This document shows, piece by piece, positions 25,081 to 34,205 of a stretch of DNA of 56,191 nt. This DNA comes from an uncultured SAR92 cluster bacterium (GTDB lineage Bacteria; Pseudomonadota; Gammaproteobacteria; Pseudomonadales; Porticoccaceae): NCBI GenBank assembly GCA_902527245.1, contig CABZOI010000013.1:1-56191 (forward strand). Reading direction: 5' to 3'. Both the position numbers and the translations under genes were made by a program. Under the pieces are notes generated by a model that made no database searches, was not told the origin of the DNA, and saw nothing but the letters and a program-made list of their open reading frames with translations. Positions within the stretch are counted from its first letter, which is position 1. Each line of letters begins with the position of its first letter.

Positions 25081-26304
25081 CTAGGCCTCTATTTTGGGGA
25101 GGTAATATGGGAGAACAATGTTCATAGAACGAGTTTTACCCTCTGAAAATGAGGGTCTGAATCTTCGCTTTTTAAAATATTTTCGCAATGCCAATTCTTC
25201 GTCATCAGATAACACTCTATCTTCATTTTTTACATTTATATCAAGTGCTGAACCAGATCTTGATATTGTCATTGACACTTTAACTAGGTTTAGGTTCATA
25301 TTTTGATCAGAGGGTATTTCATTATTTGGGTTGTCAAAGTTTATCAATTTACCAGCACCAAAAATCTTAGCTCTTATTTCTTCAGCGTCAGAAGCTGAAG
25401 ATATAAGTTCATCTGCCAGTGAGTATGCCTTCGTCGCAGATCCCGATTGTCCAAATATTAAGTACCAATCGCCAAGGTTTGCTATAGCTTCGATTTGATC
25501 TAAAAGTATAGGTGGTTTTTGCTCCATTACCGATTTGACAACTTTTTGAAGAGCGGCGGAACCTCTACCATAGTAATTATGTGAGGTCAGAGGTACATTT
25601 CGATCCGTGCCATATCTTTCTGTTGTTATTGACATTCCACTTTCTTGTGGTAATCCGAAATCCTTAATATGGCGCGCGAGCATGTATTGGATTTTCCCAA
25701 TTTTCAAATACTTCTCTGGAGTTGACGGGTCAGATAAGTCAGCTGACTCGTCAAGTATTACATGCATCTTTCTTGCTAAAGTCTCCATCGCTGCCAAGCT
25801 TGGAAAACTATCTCTAGGATCCCTAGCATTGTAAGACTCGGCATGCCACGCTAGTAGTGACTCTATTATTGGAATCATCCTGGGATCTTTTTCACCAAAA
25901 TTTTTTTCGTTAACTACATAAAATTGATCTATAGCTTTTTGAGATTGTTCCCAGTCACCCAATAATCTATGATTATTTGCAATTTCTCGTAAATAGGGTG
26001 TTTGTTCTAAGCTAAACAACCCGTAATTTATTTTTTCCAACTGCATACCGCGTTGAAATGCCAAGTTTGCATTTTCATAATCGACTTTTTCTTGATAAGA
26101 CATTCCCAAACTCATCAATACATCCGATAGTTCAGCTGAGTATGCGCCTTCTGTCGCTTCAATCCTATCGATCTCTTCCAAGTATTGCTCAATATTTGAG
26201 TTATTGTCTTGTGCATTAGTAGCTTGGCTGATGACAAATAATACGAGTACTTTCCGAATAAAAGACACTGCTGTGGGGTTGCTAATGTTGAACAAATTTA
26301 GCAT
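25081..26304 (-). CDS. Exported TPR protein with TonB-C-like terminal domain
   Basis: 407 residues, first gene of the long envelope operon. A signal-like hydrophobic segment (FIRKVLVLFVISQATNAQ) is followed by TPR-like helices (LGMSYQEKVDYENANLAFQR; LREIANNHRLLGDWEQSQKA; AIANLGDWYLIFGQSGSATK). The last 80 residues form a beta-alpha-beta unit resembling the TonB C-terminal fold: VKVSMTISRSGSALDINV, then a helix (ELALRKYFKKRRFRPSF) and a terminal NIVLPYYLP strand. This is the V.f.v..dG.v..v......f......l....FrPa...G......v.f pattern of the TonB C-terminal family. It lacks the Pro-rich spacer of a real TonB. The 67-nt gap to the M16 gene probably holds the operon promoter. Confidence 0.72.
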   Translation of the reverse strand: MLNLFNISNPTAVSFIRKVLVLFVISQATNAQDNNSNIEQYLEEIDRIEATEGAYSAELSDVLMSLGMSYQEKVDYENANLAFQRGMQLEKINYGLFSLEQTPYLREIANNHRLLGDWEQSQKAIDQFYVVNEKNFGEKDPRMIPIIESLLAWHAESYNARDPRDSFPSLAAMETLARKMHVILDESADLSDPSTPEKYLKIGKIQYMLARHIKDFGLPQESGMSITTERYGTDRNVPLTSHNYYGRGSAALQKVVKSVMEQKPPILLDQIEAIANLGDWYLIFGQSGSATKAYSLADELISSASDAEEIRAKIFGAGKLINFDNPNNEIPSDQNMNLNLVKVSMTISRSGSALDINVKNEDRVLSDDEELALRKYFKKRRFRPSFSEGKTRSMNIVLPYYLPKIEA

Positions 26305-26371
26305 ACAAATTTCTCAGTTAAAATTTTCGGGTAAAAAATCAAGCACCCGTTAACATTTCTATAGGCAAGTT

Positions 26372-29107
26372 TCATAGTTTTGAAGAATCACCAGCTTTAA
26401 CAATTGAAAAATTTTCTAACGGGAAATATTTTCTAAATGCTACATTTACCTGCTCAACTGTCAGGCTTTTCAATGCATCTTCGTAATTTTTATCCCACAT
26501 CATGGTCCTCTCTAAGTCAATATTATTGCTGAGCGTTCTGACGAGTCTTCCATCTTTTGCTCTATCTAATTTCGCATTTTCAAGAACGCCTTTACGAGCA
26601 TCGTCTAACTCTTGTCGTGTAAAGCCATCTTGCAAAACACGGTTAAGCTCTTCCTTGAAACCTATTTCAACTCGATCTAGATTTTCGGGTGCACAGATGG
26701 CGTATGCACCAAAAGTCGCATTTTCATCAAAGGATCCTACAGTTAAGAATGATCTTGCACCATAACTAAGCCCATCTTGTTGTCGTAATCGGTTTGCTAA
26801 CCGGCTACTTATGAAACCACCTCCAAACATCTGATTAGCCATCATTAGTGCTGGGTAATCTGGATTATCATCCCGCAGTGCAAAAGTATGCAGAGCACCA
26901 AAAGCTGCTCCCGCTTTGTCAGGAGTATCGATCAACTTGTTAATCGTTTCTTTAGTTGCAACTCTGGTCTGGATTCTCTGATATGGAACTTTTGTCTCCC
27001 ATCCGCCAGTCAGCTTATTAAGTTTTGTTGCGATTATTTGTTCGTCGAAGTCTCCAACTACCGCACCATTAAAGGCATTCGAATGCATGAATGTATAGTA
27101 AAACTCTCTTAACTCTGAAACATTGGTTTGCCTAATGAGTTCGATTTCTTCATCGATGGTCATTGATGCGTACGGGTGTCCTTTGGAGTAGGGATTTAAA
27201 TGCGACCTGAGCTCTTTAAAAATAACGGATGTTGGTTGTTGCTTCTCTTGTTCCAGGCTTACAATTAATTCATCTTTGAGCATATCAAGCTCGCTACTAT
27301 CAAAAGTTGGATTCTTAATTACATGATCGATAACATCCAAAACATCAGCCAGATTTTCTCTTGTCGTATTAAGGCTTACGCCGATCCCAGTTGCGCCGCC
27401 ACCTATTGATACACTGGCTTCAAGTCTATCGAATTCTTCTTGTAGCTCCTCTCTTGAATAGTTTTTTGAGCCTCTACTTATCATACTCATCGCGAGAGAT
27501 CCCACGACTGACTTATTCTGAAGAGCAGACTCATTTCCAATATCGAAATTCATTGTGGCTACTACTGATTTGCCTCGAGTTTTCTTATTCAAAAAATTGA
27601 TTAACGCACCAGATTCTAACTTCGCTAGTACTGATCTCTGATCGATATTTTCGTGCGATGGATCAAAACTTTCTCCTATATCAATATTTTCGCGTCCTTT
27701 ATAGTTTTCAACTAGTAGAGCCACATCTTCCTGCTTGAGTCTGACAATGCTATCAGCACGATTGGGATTTTCCTCAGGGATGAACAGTCCCAGTGTTCTG
27801 TTATCGTTAACTAAATATTCATCAGCTGCAGCTTGCACAGATTCGAGAGATACCTTCTCAAGCCCGTCTCTATCTAGAAACATGAGCCTCCAGTCACCCA
27901 TCCCAATCCATTCTGATAATTCAAGCGCGATTGTTTGAGATGAATTGAAACTTAGTTTGTACTGTTTCAATAGTTTTGATTTTGCTCTGGAAACTTCTGC
28001 GGCGGTAATAGGAGTTTCAAACACGTTCTCAAGAGTTTCTATTAGTTTTTTCTTCGTTGGTTCTATGTCTTCTTCTCCACCCAATTGCGCCAAAAACGTC
28101 ATCACACTGGGCTCACCCCATTGAAAATTGAAACCATATGCGAATGCTGCCAACTTGTTCTTTACCAAACTTTTTTGGAGTCTGCCTGAAGTTGGATCTC
28201 CTAATATGCTGGTCAGCACAGTAACTGACGGAAATGCACTATCAAATCCTGCTGGAATTTTATACATACTCGCCACCACCTTTACATCGCCACTTCTTCG
28301 AATTGTGACCTGCCTCTCACCGTCTTGAATGGGCTCTTCGGTGTAAAGGGCTTGCAGTGACCTCTTTGGTTTTTTGATCTTTGAAAAATATTTATTGACC
28401 AGTTTGATGGTCTTATCTTCGTCAATTTTTCCAGTAACGATTAGGGTTGCATTATCTGGTTGGTAGTATTTCTTGTAAAACGCTTTGAGATTTTCTATTT
28501 TAACATTTTCTAAATCTGATATCGCGCCGATAGTACTTTTACCGTAATTATGCCAGTCATAACTCGCCGCAAGCATTCGGGAGATCAAGACTCGCACTGG
28601 ACTGTTCTCACCATTTTCTAATTCATTCCTGACTACGGTCATCTCACTATCTAAATCTTCTTTTCTTATGAACGAATTGACCATCCTGTCCGCCTCTAAA
28701 TCCAATGCCCAGTTTAGATTTTCATCGGTTGCAGAGAATGTCTCAAAATAATTTGTTCGATCTGTCCAAGTCGTGCCATTTGGCTCTGCGCCATGATCTG
28801 TTAACTCTTTTGGGATGTTTGGATGTCTCGGTGTGCCCTTAAAAACAAGATGCTCCAGTAAGTGAGCCATACCAGTTTCACCATAATTCTCATGCTTTGA
28901 TCCTACTTTGTAAGTCACATTTACTGTAATTGTTTCTTGCGTTACATCAGGGAATAGAAGTACCTGAAGGCCATTTTTAAGGCGATATTCTGTAATTCCC
29001 TCTATCGAAGTTATCTTCTCAACTCCTCTTGGAAGTTTTGCATGAGAGATTGCACTTATTAATAGAACATGAACGACTATTAGTGTTACCGATATCTTCT
29101 TGAACAT
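26372..29107 (-). CDS. M16-family zinc metallopeptidase, two-domain, exported
   Basis: 911 residues with a signal peptide (MFKKISVTLIVVHVLLISAI to about residue 23). The inverted zinc motif HxxEH is at residues 82-86 (HLLEH), with ENGENSP and the distal Glu (VVRNELE) about 75 residues on. Two M16 modules each with a catalytic-like and an inactive half fit the length of Pseudomonas/Alteromonas PqqL-like proteases. Later motifs GGGFISSRLANRLRQQDGLS and YGARSF are typical of the C-terminal half. It probably digests peptides or small proteins in the periplasm. A GGAGGT Shine-Dalgarno lies 9 nt upstream of the ATG. It may be co-transcribed with the envelope operon downstream (67-nt gap). Confidence 0.93.
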   Translation of the reverse strand: MFKKISVTLIVVHVLLISAISHAKLPRGVEKITSIEGITEYRLKNGLQVLLFPDVTQETITVNVTYKVGSKHENYGETGMAHLLEHLVFKGTPRHPNIPKELTDHGAEPNGTTWTDRTNYFETFSATDENLNWALDLEADRMVNSFIRKEDLDSEMTVVRNELENGENSPVRVLISRMLAASYDWHNYGKSTIGAISDLENVKIENLKAFYKKYYQPDNATLIVTGKIDEDKTIKLVNKYFSKIKKPKRSLQALYTEEPIQDGERQVTIRRSGDVKVVASMYKIPAGFDSAFPSVTVLTSILGDPTSGRLQKSLVKNKLAAFAYGFNFQWGEPSVMTFLAQLGGEEDIEPTKKKLIETLENVFETPITAAEVSRAKSKLLKQYKLSFNSSQTIALELSEWIGMGDWRLMFLDRDGLEKVSLESVQAAADEYLVNDNRTLGLFIPEENPNRADSIVRLKQEDVALLVENYKGRENIDIGESFDPSHENIDQRSVLAKLESGALINFLNKKTRGKSVVATMNFDIGNESALQNKSVVGSLAMSMISRGSKNYSREELQEEFDRLEASVSIGGGATGIGVSLNTTRENLADVLDVIDHVIKNPTFDSSELDMLKDELIVSLEQEKQQPTSVIFKELRSHLNPYSKGHPYASMTIDEEIELIRQTNVSELREFYYTFMHSNAFNGAVVGDFDEQIIATKLNKLTGGWETKVPYQRIQTRVATKETINKLIDTPDKAGAAFGALHTFALRDDNPDYPALMMANQMFGGGFISSRLANRLRQQDGLSYGARSFLTVGSFDENATFGAYAICAPENLDRVEIGFKEELNRVLQDGFTRQELDDARKGVLENAKLDRAKDGRLVRTLSNNIDLERTMMWDKNYEDALKSLTVEQVNVAFRKYFPLENFSIVKAGDSSKL

Positions 29108-29300
29108 TCTTTTACTACCTCCAGATATTAATACTTTGTTTTATGTTACTTGGACTGTTTTTATTTATTGTAATTCAATATCGCACCTCAAGAATCAAAT
29201 TGCTTTATTTTTATTGGTTTTGTTTTAAAAAGACGGCATCATGTCGAAACAGAGGAGCAGAATGTAGATTAATTAAAAAATTAAATGGAAGTTTAGACCA

Positions 29301-30431
29301 GTGATTCTACCAGCATTAAAAATAAAATCATTTAACCCCACAGAGAGAGTATTGATGGGTCCTGGCCCCTCAGATGTCAGCGATCGTGTCCTTCGTGCAA
29401 TGGCCAGCCCCACCTTAGGTCATTTGGATCCCGAATTTATCTCAATGATGAATGAGACTAAAGAGCTGTTGCAATATGTCTTCCAAACCAAAAATGAATG
29501 GACTTTCGCGGTATCCGCACCAGGTTCTGCTGGAATGGAATGCTGCTTTGCTAACTTGATTGAGTCTGGTGATAAGGTAATTGTTTGTCAAAACGGTGTT
29601 TTTGGTGGACGTATGCGTGAAAATGTCGAGCGGTGTGGTGGTGAAGCTATTATGGTTAATGATAAGTGGGGTTGTCCTGTTGATCTAGAGAAGGTCGAAA
29701 TGGCTTTAAAAGAACATCCAGATGCATCAATTGTTGCTTTCGTCCATGCGGAAACGTCGACTGGTGTGGAGTCAGATGTGCAAAACATAACAAAACTAGC
29801 TCATGAAAATGGATGTATGGTCATTGTTGACTCAGTAACTGGTTTGGTCGGGAGTGAGTTACGTGTTGATGAGTGGGAGATTGATGCTATTTATTCAGGT
29901 ACACAAAAATGCCTGTCAGCACCTCCCGGATTATCCCCGATAAGTTTTAATGAGCGAGCAGCACAAAAAATAAAATCTAGGACTTCAAAGGTGCAAAGTT
30001 GGTTCTTGGACTTGAACTTAATAATGGGTTATTGGGCAGGGGATAATAAACGTTCTTATCATCACACAGCACCCGTTAATTGTCTTTACGGATTACATGA
30101 AGCCTTACTGATGGTAAATGAAGAAGGATTGGAGCAGAGTTGGCAGCGACACCGAGAGAATCACTTGCTTTTAAAAGAAGGCCTGAGCGATTTAGATATT
30201 GATTTCTTGGTTGATTCTAATTGTCGATTACCTCAATTGAATGCCGTAGTCATACCTGATCATGTTGATGATGGGATTGTAAGATCCAAATTGCTTAATG
30301 ATTTTAATCTAGAAATAGGAGCAGGCCTCGGCGATTTAGCGGGCCGGGTATGGCGGATAGGATTAATGGGCCATGCGAGTAATCCAAAAAATATTGAGTA
30401 TTGCTTATCCGCGCTTAAATCTGTTCTTTAA
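29301..30431 (+). CDS. Class-V aminotransferase (alanine/serine-glyoxylate type)
   Basis: PLP enzyme of the AGXT/SPT family, transferring an amino group between alanine or serine and glyoxylate. Motifs: MGPGPSDVSDRVL, GSAGMECCFAN, VHAETSTGV (Asp/Thr cofactor loop equivalent), IVDSVTGL and SGTQKCLSAPPGLSPI, where Lys is the Schiff-base residue. The C-terminal RVWRIGLMGHAS is also a family hallmark. 376 residues, the usual size. It starts at GTG 29301 with GGAAG about 9 nt upstream. It stands alone on the plus strand, divergent from the M16 gene (193-bp gap), and converges with the M20D gene over 4 bp. Substrate is not resolved from sequence. Confidence 0.9.
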   Translation: MILPALKIKSFNPTERVLMGPGPSDVSDRVLRAMASPTLGHLDPEFISMMNETKELLQYVFQTKNEWTFAVSAPGSAGMECCFANLIESGDKVIVCQNGVFGGRMRENVERCGGEAIMVNDKWGCPVDLEKVEMALKEHPDASIVAFVHAETSTGVESDVQNITKLAHENGCMVIVDSVTGLVGSELRVDEWEIDAIYSGTQKCLSAPPGLSPISFNERAAQKIKSRTSKVQSWFLDLNLIMGYWAGDNKRSYHHTAPVNCLYGLHEALLMVNEEGLEQSWQRHRENHLLLKEGLSDLDIDFLVDSNCRLPQLNAVVIPDHVDDGIVRSKLLNDFNLEIGAGLGDLAGRVWRIGLMGHASNPKNIEYCLSALKSVL

Positions 30432-30435
30432 GTCA

Positions 30436-31770
30436 TCAATCAGAGGATAATAACGCTACTAGGGCGTGCACTGTCGCTTCAACACCCGCGATGATGGAGG
30501 GCTTTGGCTCAATTTTAAAGATAGGACTGTGATGAGATGGTATCGGAGGACCTGATCCATCAAGAGCTGCTTTAAAATAATCGTGGTTTGTGCCACCTAC
30601 AGCAAAATAGACGCTTGGTATATGTGGGTCCCGAGTGAAAAAAGGAAAGTCTTCAGCCCCCATCCCATCTGACGAGTATGAGGTTACCCTGTTAATTCCC
30701 ATTTTTTCTTGCCACAGGTTTTTGAGTCTGTTTGCTAATTCTGTATCGTTAATTGTTGGTGGAGTGGATTCCTCAGAAACTACTACCTCAGGTAATTTGT
30801 CCTCTGGTAGACCAGCAGCTCGTCCCAGATTTTCTGAAATTCTTTTAATGCCACTTAAAAGTGTATCGCGTGTTTTATCATTGGTATTTCTGACGGTAAG
30901 CTGTAAGTGCGCCATATCAGAAATGATATTGTGCTTTGTTCCACTATGGAATGCGCCAACTGTAACCACGCCAGGTTGTCTCGGAGGTAACTCTCTCGAT
31001 ACGAGCGTCTGTAACGAGTTTACAATTTGACTGCCAAGTACAATCGGATCCTTACCTGCATGAGGCGAAGCCCCGTGCGCACCGATGCCATGAACGTAAA
31101 TATCAACTGTGTCTGCTCCAGCATAAGGAGATCCATCAACTACATTTACAATTCCCGATGGAAGCATCGATGATACATGAAATGCAAGTGCATAATCTGG
31201 TTTACCAAAGCGCTCCCACAAGTTGTCATTCATCATATTTCTAGCACCGAGCACTCTTTCTTCCGCTGGTTGTGCAATGAGCATTAATGTTCCACTCCAT
31301 TCACTTTTTAAATCGACCATTTGCTTAGCCGTTCCTATTAACGCAGTAATATGAACATCATGACCACACGCATGCATCACTGGAAATACATTTCCAGTTA
31401 CAGGATCTAGCTGTTTGTCTTTTGATGCATAAGGCAAGTCAGTTTTCTCCTCTAATGGTAAGCCGTCCATATCTGCTCTCATCATCACAAGTGGACCTTT
31501 TCCATTTTTCAATAGGGCAACAACTCCAGTGCCGCCTACATTCTCAGTGACTGTAAATCCATGATTTTTTAATGCGGTTGATATTTTTTTTGCGGTTTCA
31601 AACTCAGCAAGACTTAATTCTGGATGCGCATGGAAATCTTCAAATATAGCTTTTAATCTGTTTTCATAATCTAAGGTGATTGATTTAGTTAGGTCGTTAT
31701 CGTTTGACATAACCAGCGAGGAATATAGCAATAGGACGCTAAAAAGTAGGATGTTTATTTGTGCTCTCAA
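30436..31770 (-). CDS. M20D-family amidohydrolase (aminoacylase/IAA-amino-acid hydrolase-like), exported
   Basis: 444 residues beginning with a signal peptide (ILLFSVLLLYSSLVMSN). Motifs of the M20D fold: RADMDGLPL (metal-site Asp), HACGHDVHITALIG (Cys/His metal ligands), AQPAEER (Glu pair), AFHVSSMLPSG and a dimerisation domain containing HGASPHAGKDP. The family hydrolyses N-acyl amino acids or small peptides. The export signal implies periplasmic scavenging. The start is TTG at 31770; no nearer ATG exists and the signal peptide begins there. It lies 29 nt after the M28 gene and may share its transcript. Confidence 0.92.
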   Translation of the reverse strand: MRAQINILLFSVLLLYSSLVMSNDNDLTKSITLDYENRLKAIFEDFHAHPELSLAEFETAKKISTALKNHGFTVTENVGGTGVVALLKNGKGPLVMMRADMDGLPLEEKTDLPYASKDKQLDPVTGNVFPVMHACGHDVHITALIGTAKQMVDLKSEWSGTLMLIAQPAEERVLGARNMMNDNLWERFGKPDYALAFHVSSMLPSGIVNVVDGSPYAGADTVDIYVHGIGAHGASPHAGKDPIVLGSQIVNSLQTLVSRELPPRQPGVVTVGAFHSGTKHNIISDMAHLQLTVRNTNDKTRDTLLSGIKRISENLGRAAGLPEDKLPEVVVSEESTPPTINDTELANRLKNLWQEKMGINRVTSYSSDGMGAEDFPFFTRDPHIPSVYFAVGGTNHDYFKAALDGSGPPIPSHHSPIFKIEPKPSIIAGVEATVHALVALLSSD

Positions 31771-31799
31771 ATGCCTTTTCTTCCGTTAAGTTTTTATAG

Positions 31800-32702
31800 T
31801 CAAGTATTGTCTTGATTGTAAATCAAAGTCAAGATCACGTTACCCACCTGACTAAGTGAATCAACGCTGCAATTTTTAGGGGTATCATAAGTTGTATGCC
31901 AATAACTCGGAAATGGATAATGTATTAAATTCACCACATTCATACCTGCCTCGATTAATGGCAGATGGTCATCAATAATATGTGTGCCGTTCTCATCGGA
32001 GAAAACTGTCGCTCCTAAGGTTTTTGCGACAGCCCAAATTTCGTTTTGAAGTTCTCTCGAATATTTCTTAGAGAAAAGTTCTTTCGGTATTACCAAATTT
32101 TTATCACAAACCATATCTACAATGATGCCTTTATCTGGTTTATAAAATGAATTTTTCTTTACAAATTTTTCAGCGCCAATTGCGAACGGGAGATCATCTA
32201 TATTTCCAAGATCTTCGAGGTCGAAGAAAATTAGATCAACAGTAACTGGGGCTGGTTTCATTGAGAGGATTCTTGCGATTTCCAGAAGCATAGCCACACC
32301 TGATCCACCATCATTTGCTCCAGGAGATGGTACATCTCTATTTTTTTGATTATCGTCAAGCTCCGATTGAGGTCTCGTGTCCCAGTGTGCGCCCAGCATA
32401 AATCTCATATCTGTACCTGATTTATTTTCTCTGGGAAAAGTAGCCCAAATGTTATTTCCCTTAAGTTTATTGTATTCAAAAGGCTGAGATATCAACCGAT
32501 TCGTGTATTTGCTCAATGTGTTAACGATGTATTGGTGTGTCAATGCCTTAGTTTCAGGCATTGTGATAGATCTGGGTCCCAGTGATACTTGTTTCTTGAT
32601 GTGATTTAGTGCAATTTGACCATCAAAAGCATGATCTATTTGACTGTAACTTATATTAGTTAAAACTAAATACAGAAATCCAATAATTGACTGGTGTTTC
32701 AT
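31800..32702 (-). CDS. M28-family peptidase / glutaminyl-cyclase-like
   Basis: 300 residues with a short signal peptide. Zinc-binding pattern of M28: GAHWDTRP (His, first Asp), PSPGANDGGSG (bridging Asp), FFDLEDLG (Glu), and a late His in WHTTYDTP. The spacing and IFFDLEDLG element resemble QC-like (glutaminyl-peptide cyclotransferase) members more than standard aminopeptidases, so either N-terminal pyroglutamate formation or aminopeptidase activity is possible. Its ATG overlaps the stop of the NhaC gene by 4 nt (ATGA), so it is translated in tandem with the antiporter. The M20D amidohydrolase follows 29 nt downstream. Confidence 0.88.
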   Translation of the reverse strand: MKHQSIIGFLYLVLTNISYSQIDHAFDGQIALNHIKKQVSLGPRSITMPETKALTHQYIVNTLSKYTNRLISQPFEYNKLKGNNIWATFPRENKSGTDMRFMLGAHWDTRPQSELDDNQKNRDVPSPGANDGGSGVAMLLEIARILSMKPAPVTVDLIFFDLEDLGNIDDLPFAIGAEKFVKKNSFYKPDKGIIVDMVCDKNLVIPKELFSKKYSRELQNEIWAVAKTLGATVFSDENGTHIIDDHLPLIEAGMNVVNLIHYPFPSYWHTTYDTPKNCSVDSLSQVGNVILTLIYNQDNT

Positions 32703-34177
32703 ACATTTAGAGGATTATTATCCATCTCTGGTTTTAAATCTTCGTTGGGTACTGAAAAGTTCGTGATACCATAAATTATTGCGAGTATGGGACATAAATA
32801 ATTAAAAATAGCAAATGGCGCATAAGTGAGAGTTGCTACACCCAGCGTTCCTGCCATATATGCTCCGCACGTGTTCCAAGGAAATAAAGCAGACGTCAGT
32901 GTCCCAGCATCCTCTAGGGTTCTAGATAAATTTATGGTTTTGATTTTTCTTGATTGATAAGGTTGAAGCAACATCTGACCGGGCAAAACAATCGAAAGGT
33001 ATTGATCTGACGCGATCGCATTAGTTCCAATGCATGTGCCAACCGTTGTTGAGATCAAACCTCCAGTCGATTTTACTCTTGATAGAGGTGCTCGAATTAA
33101 TCTTTCCAGTAACCCTGCTTTGTTCATCGCACCACCAAATGCCATTGCTGTAATTACTAATCCAACTACTGACATCATATTAACCATGCCTCCTTTGCTA
33201 ATGAGTGCATCGTAGGCTGAGTTTCCGGTGGATGATTGATATCCGATAAAAAGTGCATTCATAATTTCTTTGAATACCGTAGATACATAACTAAGATTTG
33301 TAACTGCTTTGGTTTCAGAAATTGTTTCTAACTGGAAAAATAACGCAAATAAACATCCCAAACCTGTCCCGACGAGCAGTGTTAGTAATGCAGGAACTTT
33401 TTTCCTTGCCATATAAAACAAAACAAGCAAAGGGACAAGCATTATTGGATTTATGGTAAAATTTTGATTCAGTTGGTTTTGAAGATTGATAATTTCATCA
33501 ATCACCACTGTCGAATTATCAGTTAAACCGATGAATAAGAAAACAGTCAATGTTATAAGGATCGCGGGCACTGTTGTCCAAAGCATGTGTTGAATATGAT
33601 TAAATAAATCAGTTCGTGTGACAGCAGCTGCTAAGTTAGTGGTTTCTGACAAAGGCGACAATTTATCTCCGAAATATGCACCTGAAATTATTGCGCCCGC
33701 GGTAATCGCAAGTGAAACATCGAGAACAGTGGCGATACCTATCAGACCAATTCCTAACGTGCCAGCAACTGTCCATGAGCTCCCAATACTCAGCCCAAGA
33801 AATGCGCAGACAAGGCAGGAGGTAATGTAAAAATAGTCAGGCGACATAATTTGAACACCGTAATAAATCATGCTTGGTACGGTCCCTGAAATAATCCAGC
33901 TACCAATGAGTGATCCCACGGTTAAAAGTATTAAAACCGCTTGCATTGAAACTTTAATAGTTTCAATCATTCCTTGCTCCATTTCCTTCCATGTATAGCC
34001 GTTTTTCATGCCAATAAAGCAGGCAAAAGCTGCCGAGAACAATAGAGCAACTTGATTTGGAGTTGACTCATCTTTATAGACTAATGCGAATGAAACTAAC
34101 AGTATCAAGAGAAAAGTGACTGGTAAGAGCGCATCCAGAAGGGTAGGGCTTTTGATTTCTGTACTATTTTTTACCAT
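32699..34177 (-). CDS. NhaC-family Na+/H+ antiporter-like transporter
   Basis: 492 residues with about 11-12 membrane helices. Signature elements of the NhaC family are GSSWTVAGTLGIGLIGIA and AGAIISGAYFGDKLSPLSET followed by TNLAAA; the acidic FGDKLSPLSE region is the family hallmark. The gene starts at ATG 34177 with GGGGAA at close spacing. It is preceded by a same-strand Lrp/AsnC regulator (28-nt gap) and overlaps the M28 gene by 4 nt. NhaC homologues exchange Na+ for H+, but some family members exchange organic acids or amino acids (for example malate/lactate antiport). Coupling with peptidases hints at an amino-acid-linked role, which is inference. Confidence 0.9.
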   Translation of the reverse strand: MVKNSTEIKSPTLLDALLPVTFLLILLVSFALVYKDESTPNQVALLFSAAFACFIGMKNGYTWKEMEQGMIETIKVSMQAVLILLTVGSLIGSWIISGTVPSMIYYGVQIMSPDYFYITSCLVCAFLGLSIGSSWTVAGTLGIGLIGIATVLDVSLAITAGAIISGAYFGDKLSPLSETTNLAAAVTRTDLFNHIQHMLWTTVPAILITLTVFLFIGLTDNSTVVIDEIINLQNQLNQNFTINPIMLVPLLVLFYMARKKVPALLTLLVGTGLGCLFALFFQLETISETKAVTNLSYVSTVFKEIMNALFIGYQSSTGNSAYDALISKGGMVNMMSVVGLVITAMAFGGAMNKAGLLERLIRAPLSRVKSTGGLISTTVGTCIGTNAIASDQYLSIVLPGQMLLQPYQSRKIKTINLSRTLEDAGTLTSALFPWNTCGAYMAGTLGVATLTYAPFAIFNYLCPILAIIYGITNFSVPNEDLKPEMDNNPLNV

Positions 34178-34205
34178 GTTCCCCTAATAATTTTTAACAA
34201 AGAAC

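Noticed and set aside
11724-26304. Zorya-type anti-phage system
   Set aside because: A MotA/TolQ-like protein is present, but there is no ZorB with an OmpA-like domain and no ZorC/D/E helicase or nuclease.
26305-26371. Rho-independent terminator after the M16 gene
   Set aside because: CGGGT/ACCCG arms exist but the loop is about 13 nt and the T-tract is poor; too weak to call.
30635-31030. 131-codon open frame on the plus strand inside the M20D gene
   Set aside because: Shadow of a conserved metalloenzyme gene; no homology pattern or ribosome-binding site seen.
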